Positions 1-7,499 of a DNA stretch of 14,893 nucleotides are shown one piece after another. Below the pieces are notes generated by a model. The model searched no databases and was not told where the DNA came from. It was given only the letters and a program-made list of their open reading frames with translations. Made by a program: the position numbers and the translations under genes. This stretch comes from Cruorifilaria tuberocauda. Taxonomy: Eukaryota; Nematoda; Chromadorea; Rhabditida; Onchocercidae. Location: contig JABVXU010000924.1 of the NCBI GenBank assembly GCA_013365365.1, positions 1 through 14,893 on the forward strand. The letters are read 5' to 3'. Numbering within the stretch: position 1 is the first letter of the stretch; each line of letters opens with the position of its first letter.

Positions 1-131
1 TAAAAATGATAAACTGATAAAAATGATAGACTGATAAAAATGATAAACTGATAAAAATGATAAACTGATAAAAATGATAAACTGATAAAAATGATAAACT
101 GATAAAAATGATAAGCTGATAAAAATTATCA
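1..131. repeat. 17-bp tandem minisatellite carrying GATA sites
   Basis: Seven contiguous copies of a 17-bp unit (ACTGATAAAAATGATAA, with single-base variants) run from the left edge, so the array is probably cut by the window. The word ACTGATAA starts at 13, 30, 47, 64, 81 and 98, an exact period of 17; the seventh copy has GCTGATAA. Each unit holds two TGATAA words. TGATAA is the core recognised by nematode intestinal GATA factors of the ELT-2 type (known family fact); whether these copies are bound is unknown. The array ends in the short palindrome CTGATAA-AAA-TTATCAG. It lies downstream of the minus-strand exon at 342-448 and could be in its next intron. Confidence 0.95.
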
Positions 132-341
132 GCTGAACTATAAAATAAAAGTCTCGAAAGTTTTCATATTCAGCAAAAGGAAATTATCCTAACTCAAAAA
201 ATAAAAAATATTAAAGAAATCTTTCAGTAAGTTTCTCTAAAATTATAATTTTGGTTAAATTCTAATTGAAATTTAATTTGCCATTTCAAGTTTTATCGTT
301 TCTTCTTTTAGCTCAAAATTTAAAATATTCAAGATTTATAC

Positions 342-448
342 CTCCCCAGTGGGTCGCTTCTTTTTCAGCGAACTACGTCGTAACACTTCCGCGGTTGCGT
401 CAATATCGTAAACCAATGCAGCTAATGTATCCGTTACGGCATGTTGCT
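342..448 (-). CDS. Internal exon of an unrecognised minus-strand gene
   Basis: A 107-base exon with a clean acceptor (ATTATTTCAG before 448) and a donor (GAG|GTATAA after 342). The acceptor side begins AG, so it takes a phase-1 donor; the donor side is phase 0. It encodes 35 full codons. The first part (QHAVTDTLAALVYDIDATAE) looks like an amphipathic helix, and a basic tail (SLKKKRPTGE) follows. Base composition is clearly less A+T-rich than its surroundings. The next exon must lie left of the window, because 1-341 shows only an A+T-rich intron and the minisatellite. Two upstream exons, 939-1050 and 2363-2472, both end in phase 1 and would join in frame. I do not recognise the family. The opposite strand is also open here behind a TTTTTCAG, which lowers certainty. 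Confidence 0.6.
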
Positions 449-472
449 CTGAAATAATTAATTTCATATATA

Positions 473-769
473 ATCGATTGTTTATCAACCTTTAAATTTA
501 ACTCAAGTATAAGTAATATGTCGCATATCTAACCTTATCATGCATTAAATTACTCATAAATTACAATTCTATATTTGCCAGTTAATTCATTTAGTAAGTA
601 ATTACTCATTAAAAAACATTTAATTCCGTTTAATTACTTACTAAATGAATTAATTGACAAGTATAAATTGTAGTTTATCAGTAATTTGAAGTATGATAAG
701 GTCAGATATACGGATATGCGACATTTAACTTGTACTTTAATTAAATTAAACTGATTATCAACAATTGAT
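473..769. repeat. Long inverted repeat (foldback/MITE-like element) in an intron
   Basis: Two arms of about 135 bases face each other around a 26-base spacer (605-630). The innermost 23 bases are perfect: 582-604 begins TTAATTCATTTAGTAAG and 631-653 is its exact reverse complement. Outward, similarity continues with small indels through shared blocks such as ATGTCGCATATC (reverse complement near 711-724), CCTTATCAT, AAATTACT and TACAATT, to ATCGATTG at 473-480 versus CAATTGAT at 762-769. No clear target-site duplication is visible and there is no coding capacity. It lies wholly inside the intron between the exons at 939-1050 and 342-448, so the pre-mRNA could form a long hairpin. A non-autonomous DNA transposon is the simplest explanation (inference). 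Confidence 0.85.
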
Positions 770-938
770 CGCATGAGAGTAATTAGCATAAGAAAAATTA
801 GAAACTAATTATATCATTGGATTTCACGTATTCAATGATTTTTCGCCATACGTGTGAAGGTTTTATCTCCGTTTACGTAATATTTCTCCGTAAAAAATAC
901 TTCACGTAAAAAAAAGATAAACAAAAGGAAATACTTAC

Positions 939-1050
939 TTTGATCATCTTTAAGCTTAGAAAGTTCCTTGTTCATATCTTCAGTGCTTACAGATTTAAGC
1001 CGTGAGATATCTTCGGTTGGTTCTACCGAAATTCTTCCGGTTACTTCCAT
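939..1050 (-). CDS. Probable alternative first exon (copy 1 of a duplicated exon)
   Basis: The exon ends in a consensus donor (CAAA|GTAAGT, donor bases 938-933) in phase 1, matching the acceptor at 448. From the in-frame ATG at 1050 it encodes 37 codons, starting MEVTGRISVEPTEDISRLKS and ending in a charged stretch EDMNKELSKLKDDQ that looks helical. I placed the start at this ATG because no credible acceptor (CT on the plus strand) occurs in the roughly 150 bases upstream. Similarity to the neighbouring copy at 1288-1458 nevertheless extends upstream to about 1092, where that copy's ATG aligns with ACG here plus a one-base shift. Joined to 342-448 it gives 73 residues of unknown function, mostly hydrophilic, without a signal peptide. 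The alternative is an internal exon with a missed acceptor. Confidence 0.55.
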
Positions 1051-1287
1051 TTCCGTTTGAAATTTTCTTCCCAAAGCCCAAAATTTAAATATTCGTAAAT
1101 TTAATTTTAGTAAATTTAATTTTTATTTTATTAGAATTATGGGTTAAAAGATTAGACAGATTAATAATGCCCGGAAAAAAGAATTTTTTGAAAAATTAGT
1201 ATTTACTTAATTAGCATTTAAAACTCAAGCAGTGTATTATTGATAATTACGATTAATTTAGTATTTAAGTTTAAAATTTAAAGTGAA

Positions 1288-1458
1288 TTATTTGCAATTA
1301 AAGTAATTGGAGGATAGGCCTAAATTCCTTCGTGATATATCGTTGCTTACAGCCTTAAGTCGCAAGAAATCATCGGATGGTTCCACCGAAATTCTCCCAT
1401 TTACTTCCATTTCCGCTTGAAATGACTTCCTTTCCATAGCCCAAAATAAAATGTTCAT
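1288..1458 (-). pseudogene. Decayed duplicate of the 939-1050 exon (copy 2)
   Basis: From ATG at 1458 this reads MNILFWAMERKSFQAEMEVN and then GRISVEPSDDFLRLKAVSND, which aligns with copy 1 (FWALGRKFQTEMEVTGRISVEPTEDISRLKSVSTED). The shared part contains a 3-base indel and many third-position changes (for example GTG/GTA, AAG/AAA, GGG/GGA), showing that coding constraint acted after the duplication. Past the NDI residues the alignment needs a one-base shift (CGAAGGAAT versus AAGGAA), and the GTAAGT donor of copy 1 is absent, so the frame runs to a TAA at 1290-1288. Copy 2 keeps the start codon and lacks the donor; copy 1 is the reverse. A donor-like GCT|GTAAGC inside the copy is in phase 0 and would not fit the exon at 448. 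It may instead be a short intact ORF used as a separate isoform. Confidence 0.6.
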
Positions 1459-1474
1459 TTTCTTTTTTGACAAA

Positions 1475-2362
1475 TTAAAAATTTTTTAATTTTTCGTTAC
1501 TTACGATTTGAAAGTAAAAAAGAAGAGAGAAGCTGGAAAAATTAGAGTAATTAGAAAAAATTAAACAGAATTACGGTAATTTAGCATTTAGCATTTCCAT
1601 CATAAACCTATGCATGTTGTTACAAAAAGCTTTTAATTAATTTTAGCTTAATTAAGCTGTTTGTAATTAAGCAATTAGCATTTAGCACTATTTTCATTAA
1701 AATATTTACAAATTATAGAAGCCAGGAAAAATCATTAAAATTGAAAGCTCATGAAATTAATTATGCAAATAAAATTGCAAGCAAAAGTAAAAATTTTTTG
1801 AAATTTAAAAAATTAAAAATAATATTTTGAAAATGAAAAAATCACACATATTCATTTTGCTTTCGTTGAATTAATTCGGTTGTTGCATTTACACTATCAA
1901 CCATTGTATTCAATGTATTGTGTATCGTTCCAGCATTTAAATTAATTAATTAATTAATTAATTGTTATTTAGAAATCAATTTTTGAATTTAAGACTTTTT
2001 AAATTCTTGTAATTTCAAATATTTGCGAAATTCGTAAGGGAAATCTCGAGAAGAAAAACTTTGAATCCTCTTATCGACTATTACTACTCCTTTCTTTTTT
2101 CTCACCCAGGAAACATTTTTATGCGAAAAAAGTAATCCAAAAAAAAAAAGGAAAACTTGGCAAAATTTGATAAAATTTAATTAAAATTATAGCTTTATTT
2201 CACAGGAAAATTAACTTTAAAAATCAATTTTTAATTTAAAAATTCTAAAAAATAAAAATGTTTGTTTTTTTTAAAAACTAATTATCTTGACTAAAATGCT
2301 TATGATTAGAAATTGAATCTGCTTAAACTCGAGAAAACTGGGAAAGGAAAAAGGAAACAAAC
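1475..2362. other. A+T-rich intron or intergenic DNA, no gene seen
   Basis: No open frame with coding-like composition is visible. There is a (TTAA)n run at about 1939-1963 and several poly-A or poly-T runs. On the minus strand a TTTTTCCAG acceptor and a GTAAGT donor bracket only 28 pyrimidine-rich bases near 1500-1530; I do not call that an exon. If the alternative first-exon model is right, this stretch is intron for transcripts that start at 2472. Confidence 0.6.
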
Positions 2363-2472
2363 GATCAAGCGGCACGTATCGGCTAGATGCTCGTGATTCG
2401 GAACGATCTGATCGTTCTGGTCGCCATTGCGAATCGTATGGCGACTGAGCAGGTGACACGGACGTCATCAAG
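2363..2472 (-). CDS. Probable upstream alternative first exon, Ser/Arg/Asp-rich N-terminus
   Basis: An acceptor-like TTTTCATTTAAG ends at 2473, followed by CTTG and an ATG at 2468. That spacing suits spliced-leader trans-splicing, which is common in nematodes (known), or an ordinary acceptor. The frame gives 35 codons beginning MTSVSPAQSPYDSQWRPERS, then DRSESRASSRYVPLD: polar, disordered-looking and free of hydrophobic runs. The region is much richer in G+C than its flanks. I end it at the donor C|GTTTGT (2362-2357), which leaves one base, so it would join the exon at 448 in frame (CAG, Gln). Reading on past this donor gives phenylalanine-rich low complexity, which argues for an exon boundary. 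The plus strand is also open here, with a CAG|GTGACA donor, so strand is not certain. Confidence 0.45.
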
Positions 2473-2484
2473 CTTAAATGAAAA

Positions 2485-2825
2485 CAAATTTAAATTTAAA
2501 TATAAATTATTTCACTTCACAAAAGCAATACATGAGAAAAAGAATTCTGTTGAAGAAATGAAGGATACGAAATGCTATAAAACAAATATTCGCAATTAAT
2601 TAATAAGCCGACAAATTTATGCGAAAGTTAATTTATATGAAAGTACAATAACCAAATTTAGGAGAAATTTAAATATGAATTGTTTCAAAGTACAAAATAA
2701 AGTACAAGAAAGAATTTGTATTGAAGAAATGAGAGAAACGAAATATGCGAAATGCTATAAAACACGTATTCGCAATCGTAAAATTTTTGCGATTAATTAT
2801 TGGTTGCGACAATTTGTACATGGCA
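2485..2825. repeat. Diverged tandem duplication, about 175-bp period
   Basis: Unit 1 (about 2485-2632) and unit 2 (about 2664-2825) share blocks such as GAAGAAATG (2552 and 2723), AAATGCTATAAAACA (2570 and 2750) and TATTCGCAAT. The main difference in the core is a 9-base insertion (TATGCGAAA) in unit 2, which keeps the reading frame. Unit 2 also carries a small insertion after CGCAAT. Both units stay open in matching plus-strand frames, suggesting that a small coding segment was duplicated. Confidence 0.8.
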
Positions 2826-2845
2826 ATATAATGGAGCCGACCTGA
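2675..2845 (+). CDS. Short uncharacterised ORF in the second duplicated unit
   Basis: From ATG at 2675 to TGA at 2843-2845 this encodes 56 residues, beginning MNCFKVQNKVQERICIEEMR, with the later segments YAKCYKTRIRNRK and INYWLRQFVHGNIMEPT. The central part aligns in frame with the end of an open frame in unit 1 that stops at 2597-2599 (VEEMKDT then KCYKTNIRN). The agreement of frame in both copies, with a 9-base in-frame indel, is the only argument for coding. It is a basic, Lys/Arg-rich peptide with no recognised domain. The reverse strand is open over the same bases, so this could equally be a relic or a chance frame. Confidence 0.25.
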   Translation: MNCFKVQNKVQERICIEEMRETKYAKCYKTRIRNRKIFAINYWLRQFVHGNIMEPT

Positions 2846-4700
2846 TTTTTTAGGAAGACGTGCAAATCACAAAAATTGTTGCATGGAATATCTAAAATAT
2901 CGAACAAATGTAATTTTATTTATTTTTTTTTTATTTGAAAAAGAGATTGTGCAAATAATATTCTGTACTTTGGAATATTTGAACATGAAGGATGAATAAT
3001 TGCTATAAAGATATCTTTCTTTCAAAAAAAAAAAAACAGGGAAAAACATAAATTTCAAAAAGTTCACTTAAATCAATCGTTCGTTATTTTTATCTATTTG
3101 GTTTGCTTGTGGAAAAACAAAAGAGAAGAATTCATTTGAAGTAATTAATTAATTAACTAACTATTTATTGGAATTGAAATTTCGATCAATATTTGGAGAA
3201 AAAAATTGATTGATTACAATGATACTTAATGATTTTTACCTTGAATTAACAACGATTTAAATCAGTAAAAAAAATTCTTTATTTCTTTATAAATCAATCA
3301 AAAACTATTAGTAATAACTTAACGTGGAAGTTGAAAAAATACAAATTAAAAGTTAAAGTATTAAAAGAAAAAGCAATTAGAAGAAGAGGATTCAATTCAA
3401 ATAATTTGAACAATTACTCTTACAAATAAACAATTACTAATTGTAATTTCTTTTTTTCACTTTTAAATTCCAATTTTTGAAATTAACTAATGCTTTAATA
3501 TATATGATAATCTTCTATCTTTAATCATATGTTTGCTTATCAATTAACTTGTTTATTTTTCAATTTATTCATAGTATCGATTATTATCATTTCACTTTCG
3601 ATTATCACACCATTATCATATTACTTTCGTCACAGAAGCTAATTTTTCATTCCTAAATTCGCTCAACTTTTCTTGATTTTTTTTTTTTTTGAAATAAATA
3701 ATTATAACTTAGAATTAAATATGTATTTTATGAAACTTCAATTCTAATATATTGTTGATTAATTAATTACTTATGATTATTTGTGATATAGTAAATGAAA
3801 AATTACCTTTTGTGACGAAAGTAAAAATTAAAAAAAGACGGAGTAAATTAATGCTCGATTATCAAAGAATTATATAGAAAGAAAAGTTAGATGAAAATTA
3901 ACGAAAATTTGTAAGTTACTTTTCAAATAACGAAAGTAATTTACGCCAAGTATAACTATGCTATGTATAACTTAAGATCAATAGGTCATAAAAGTAGTTT
4001 AAATTTTAAATTTATCTACCTTTTGTTATTTCACTAATTAATGGAAATCAATTTTCCGAAATGCAAAAATTTTTTTCATTCTTCATTTTTGTAAATGAAT
4101 TAGGAGAATCAGGAAAGAAAACGAACAAAATAGCTATATTAATATAATTTACCGTAAAATTAGTATAAAATTACCGTATATTATTATACGGTAACTTATT
4201 ACTTACCGTATATTACCATAAAATAGCTAATTAATGAATTATTTGTTAAAATAAATGATTAGCAAACAATTGCATTGTTTAATATATCAAATATTTCTTA
4301 AAATTTATTTTCATCTTTTCTTATTCTCTTTTGTTTTATCGAAATTAAATAATTTGGAACAATCTTTTTTTCTAAAATGATATTATCACTCAATAAATTT
4401 CGAACAAAGATAATTGTTATCAATCAAATTAATGATTCATGTTAAAAAAATATTTATTACGTAAACATGGAATGAAAATTGTAAAATATGTTAGCTTCAA
4501 AATTAACGCTTACATACGTATGAACATGCATTACGCCAGAATCATAATAATTTATCATGATTTAAATCATTTCCACGCTGCTTGATCAGTTTACTAATTA
4601 ATTATTAATAAATATTATCGAAAATTAATTAATTCTTTAAGTAATAAGTTGTAAACTGAGTTATCACTTGTTTAGATTTAAACTATCAAATATTAAGCTA
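2846..4700. other. A+T-rich non-coding DNA with small inverted repeats
   Basis: No coding-like frame was found; the reverse-strand frame around 2867-3067 is poly-Phe/Lys low complexity. Two structured spots are listed here. First, an inverted pair: 3620-3651 (ATTACTTTCGTCACAGAAG...) and 3794-3824, its near reverse complement, around 140 bases apart. Second, a perfect 10-bp hairpin at 4171-4194 (TTACCGTATA, loop TTAT, TATACGGTAA) in a patch where TTACCGTA recurs four times between 4150 and 4215. Confidence 0.6.
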
Positions 4701-4721
4701 ATATTAATTTTATACTAATAT

Positions 4722-5000
4722 ATGGTAACTTTTCAATTTGCATTTGTACTTTACATATGTTTTCATATATCTTTGCACTATTCAATCATCATATATTTGG
4801 AAGATTTTGAGGACTCTCGGGACTTCAGCTATTCCGAAAGTTTGCCATCGGAGATGAAAAAACTTAGCAAACTATTTCCTTCTATTCTTATTTCTAGTTC
4901 ATTCTCATTTATCACTTATCACAATCGCTTTGATCTAACAAAAACAAAACTTTGCAAAATTTTAATCAAAAAACATAAAATAGAAAAATCAGTCAAATGA
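4722..5000 (+). CDS. Uncharacterised ORF with a hydrophobic N-terminus
   Basis: This is a 92-codon frame from ATG at 4722 to TGA at 4998-5000. Residues 1-21 are hydrophobic (MVTFQFAFVLYICFHISLHY), like a signal peptide or membrane anchor. Residues 25-48 are acidic and serine-rich (YLEDFEDSRDFSYSESLPSE), followed by MKKLSKLF; the C-terminus turns Lys-rich and low-complexity. Only about 4795-4870 is G+C-enriched, which suggests that at most that part is an exon. No strong splice site or trans-splice acceptor is placed well for it. Thymine-rich DNA commonly yields false hydrophobic N-termini, and the minus strand is also open over the same island. No family was recognised. Confidence 0.25.
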   Translation: MVTFQFAFVLYICFHISLHYSIIIYLEDFEDSRDFSYSESLPSEMKKLSKLFPSILISSSFSFITYHNRFDLTKTKLCKILIKKHKIEKSVK

Positions 5001-5370
5001 CGAAGAAAACAAATTGCTAATGAAATTGTTGAAAAAAAAACTTTTTCTTTACTCAAATCAAATTGATAAATTGAAAGTATTACTTACATTTATATGTTTC
5101 GTTTTTGTAGTAAATGTGATAAAAACTGGCAGTGATAAAGACTAAATGATAAGTTGGAAGTAATTCGAAGTAAAAATTAAATTTTTATAATTCAAACAAA
5201 CGAGATCATATTTTTGCTATCACATCCATTGATTGAAATCTCAATTGATTTTTACGAAAAATCAATTTCTTTTCTTACTAAATAAAAAAGTTTGAATTTT
5301 TTCTTTCACATATGTAACTTAATAACTTATCCATTTGACAACTTATCCATTGATAAGTTGCTATCAAAGA

Positions 5371-5627
5371 AATAGAAGTATAAAAATTACTTAATAACTT
5401 ATCCGTTACCACCCAGATAACCCCTTACTCAAATATACTCACAATTCATTCAATTAAGAAATATAATTTTGATTGATAAAAGATTTGTTAGTTCAAGAGT
5501 TGAAAGTTAGAAGTGCTCAATAGAAGTGTGAAAATTGCTTAACAACTTATCTCTTATCACCAAATAATTCTATTTCTCAGATACTTATAATTCATTCAAC
5601 AAATGTAATCTTGAAAGACTGATAAGC
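5371..5627. repeat. Two-copy tandem duplication, 148-bp period
   Basis: Unit 1 starts at 5371 with AATAGAAGTATAAAAATTAC and unit 2 at 5519 with AATAGAAGTGTGAAAATTGC. They continue in parallel through AACTTATC, TTAYCACC, ATAATTC and AATTCATTCAA to GATAA near 5480 and 5625. Just upstream (5325-5356) AACTTATCCATT occurs twice. No coding content is visible. The stretch 5001-5370 around it is A+T-rich without features. Confidence 0.75.
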
Positions 5628-6149
5628 TTGAGAGATCTGAAACCTACAAGCATCGATTTATCAACTGTCAAATTTCATTCAACTCGATAATACTAAATGA
5701 AAATCGGCAAATAAGTTTCAAAAAGAATAGAGAAGAAGCAGCATTGATTAATTAATTAATTAATTGCCTAGTAAAGTAATTAATTAATTAAAAAATCTAT
5801 GAAACAAACAATAATCAAAATATTTAATAATTAAACTTAGCAGAAATGATCGATAAGCTGAATTGCTCAGAACGAATAAAAGCAATGGGAATGAGGAATA
5901 AACAATAACGAATATTAGAGGATTTTAGATTAGTACTAAAATTTCATCGAAGTTAAATGAGTGATAAGCAGATAAAAGGAAGAGAAAGCGAGAAACAGAG
6001 AGAGAGGACATAAGTTTAAACAAATTAAAGCTGTAATTATAAGAAACTTAAAAACAAAAGTAATTAAGAATTTATGAAAAGAAAACAATCAAATGAATAA
6101 ATGTATTCCAATATTATTTAAAAAAAAACTTTTTAAATAAAATTTATGA

Positions 6150-6985
6150 ATAATTAAAATTAAAAATGATGATAAATTGAGAAAATTTTGATTAAATTAT
6201 CATCTTCAAATCTTATTAATGTTAAATAAAAAAAGACAATTAATTAAGAAAGAATTTATTTTTGAAAAAAAACCAATGATAAAAGTAACGGTGAAAGAAT
6301 TTATTGATAATTAAAATTAAAAATAATGATAAGTTTAATAATTGAAAATAATGATAAGTTTAAATAATGATAATAACTGATAAGTTGATTATTTAATTAG
6401 TACTTTCAATTATTAACAATGTTAAATAAAAAAGGAAAATTAATTACGAATAAATTCATTCTCAAAAAAGTGAATGATAAAACTATTAGCAGAAGAATAT
6501 GTTGATAATTTAAATTAAAAATAATGATAAATTAGGAAAAACCTGGTTAAATTAGTATTTTCAGGAAGTATTATTATCAATTTTAAACAGAAAAAACTAA
6601 CAAATATTAAAGAATTTTAGAGAAATACTAAAATTAAAATACTATTTGAATTATTACTATAAAATTAAAAATAATAATAAATTAGGAAAATCTTGATTAA
6701 ATTATCATTTTCAAGTAATAACAATGTTGATATTAAAAAAACAATAACTTAAGAATAAATTCTTAGTACTTCAATTACTATCAGTGCTAAACAAAAAGTT
6801 AATTAATTAATTAATTAATTACTTAAGAATAAATTCTTTCTGGCTAAAAAATGAGACAAATATTATCAATGTTAATGTTTGAAAAGAAAATTTCATACTA
6901 TTTCAATTATTATCAATACGAAAACAAAAAGATAATTAATTAATTAATTAATTAATTAAGAATAAAAATTCCTTTAGGCTAAAAA
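6150..6985. repeat. Degenerate satellite-like array, 150-200 bp period, with (TTAA)n
   Basis: The motif AATTAAAAATRATGATAA recurs near 6157, 6312 and 6509, with a looser copy near 6661; each is followed by RATTAAATTATCATTTTCAA-type text. A second module, AATGTTAAATAAAAAAG, then an (A)ATTAATTAAGAATAAATTC-like segment, recurs near 6218, 6418, 6722, 6783 and 6910. GGCTAAAAAATGA ends the last two modules. Pure TTAA runs lie at about 6799-6821 and 6932-6959. The copies differ by many indels, so the array is old. The region 5628-6149 before it is A+T-rich with TTAA runs at 5747-5764 and 5777-5792 and no gene. Confidence 0.7.
6952..6978 (-). CDS. Possible terminal exon of the 6952-7297 minus-strand gene
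   Basis: The acceptor CATTCATTTTTTAG ends at 6979. The nine codons that follow, in phase 0, read PKGIFILN and TAA (6954-6952). The intron to the exon at 7071 would be 92 bases, normal for a nematode. Phase agrees with the donor at 7070. The weakness is that this acceptor lies inside the satellite-like array, where the same TCATTTTTTAG text occurs again near 6850, so it may be a repeat feature rather than a real splice site. Confidence 0.25.
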   Translation of the reverse strand, partial: PKGIFILN

Positions 6986-7070
6986 ATGAATGATAAGTAT
7001 GTGTATGTATTGGTGGAAGAATATGAAGTTGAATACAAGCATTGAGTATTGAGAAAAAGTTTTCGCTTAC

Positions 7071-7121
7071 TTCTCCAATGCAAATCTTCACTTCCAAAGT
7101 TCTCAAACCTTCGCCCACTCC

Positions 7122-7151
<30 letters not shown>
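7071..7151 (-). CDS. Possible internal exon encoding an (Arg-Glu)n run
   Basis: An 81-base, 27-codon frame ends at a good donor (GGAGAA|GTAAGC, donor 7070-7065). Its start is set at the AG in GTTAAG (7153-7152), leaving a 57-base intron from the exon at 7209. The (TC)n microsatellite on the plus strand is read as (GA)n and gives Arg-Glu four times, then KGGVGEGLRTLEVKICIGE. Phases at both ends are 0 and agree with the neighbours. The acceptor is weak because it is purine-flanked. A better-looking AATTCAG exists about 21 bases earlier but would make an intron of only 36 bases. The alternative is a GAGA-type promoter or 5' UTR tract with no coding role. Confidence 0.3.

Positions 7152-7153
<2 letters not shown>
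7127..7153. repeat. (TC)13 microsatellite
   Basis: Twenty-seven bases of pure TC dinucleotide repeat lie within a wider pyrimidine-rich strand segment (about 7065-7260) that is the most G+C-rich part of the middle of the window. Length variation here would change the number of Arg-Glu pairs if the exon at 7071-7151 is real, and would shift frame unless gained or lost in multiples of six bases. Confidence 0.95.
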
Positions 7154-7208
7154 TAACTTTACAACCAAACTTCTGAATTCTCGTTTAAACAACCAGCCTT
7201 CTTCTTAC

Positions 7209-7297
7209 ACTTCTAAAACTAATCATGCCCTCTCTTTTCTTCAAATCATTTCCATTATCACTTTGTAGCTGTTCCTTTTGTTTATTTGTTGAAGATA
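7209..7297 (-). CDS. Probable internal exon of an unrecognised minus-strand gene
   Basis: Both splice sites are strong: acceptor GTTATTCTTTCAG ending at 7298, and donor AGT|GTAAGA after 7209. The 89 bases start in phase 1 and end in phase 0. They encode SSTNKQKEQLQSDNGNDLKK and then REGMISFRS, hydrophilic and glutamine/lysine-rich with no hydrophobic stretch. It would join 7071-7151 and then 6952-6978 in frame. No convincing upstream exon was found; a GTAAGT at 7351-7346 in the right phase would give a 54-base intron, but the sequence before it lacks an acceptor. The plus strand carries a 49-codon ATG frame over the same bases (7225-7374), which I consider the antisense shadow. No family was recognised. 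Confidence 0.4.
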
Positions 7298-7499
7298 CTG
7301 AAAGAATAACATCATCATTTTATAAACATATCATAATAATGATTTACTTACTAAATAAATTATTAACTTTATAACTTATTAAGTAATTTATCAATGAATG
7401 AAAACAAATAGACAACGAATTTGTATAGCCATAGCCACAAGAAAAAAAAAACAGAATTATTGATAATACTTCAATTATTGATTTTAAAATTGTTTAATT

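Noticed and set aside
1..131. CRISPR-like regular repeat.
   Set aside because: The 17-bp units are contiguous with no spacers, and the window is eukaryotic in character.
266..457. Plus-strand frame with a TTTTTCAG at about 365 and a coding-like end (YVVTLPRLRQYRKP).
   Set aside because: It is antisense to the minus-strand exon 342-448, which has both an acceptor and a donor and phases that match two upstream exons. The plus-strand reading lacks a partner exon. It remains the main alternative.
1500..1530. Minus-strand 28-base micro-exon between TTTTTCCAG and GTAAGT.
   Set aside because: It is almost pure pyrimidine, and the next acceptor toward copy 2 would leave an intron of only about 35-40 bases. 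Probably a stray polypyrimidine tract.
2271..2362. Continuation of the minus-strand frame past the putative donor at 2362.
   Set aside because: The translation becomes Phe/Ile-rich low complexity in A+T-rich DNA, typical of reading into an intron.
2387..2599. Plus-strand frame beginning MLVIRNDLIVLVAIANRMAT, with CAG|GTGACA after it.
   Set aside because: It is antisense to the better-composed 2363-2472 exon. Only its last part, in the duplicated unit, has comparative support.
2867..3067. Minus-strand 66-codon frame.
   Set aside because: It is Phe/Lys/Ser low complexity spanning poly-A and poly-T runs; nothing coding-like.
5612..5700. Open frames of 14-25 codons on either strand near a TTTCAG-like site.
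   Set aside because: Too short, in tandem-duplicated DNA, with no matching donor or partner exon.
7225..7374. Forty-nine-codon plus-strand ATG frame after the pyrimidine-rich tract.
   Set aside because: The opposite strand over the same bases has strong splice sites at both ends and a hydrophilic product. The plus frame ends in A+T low complexity.
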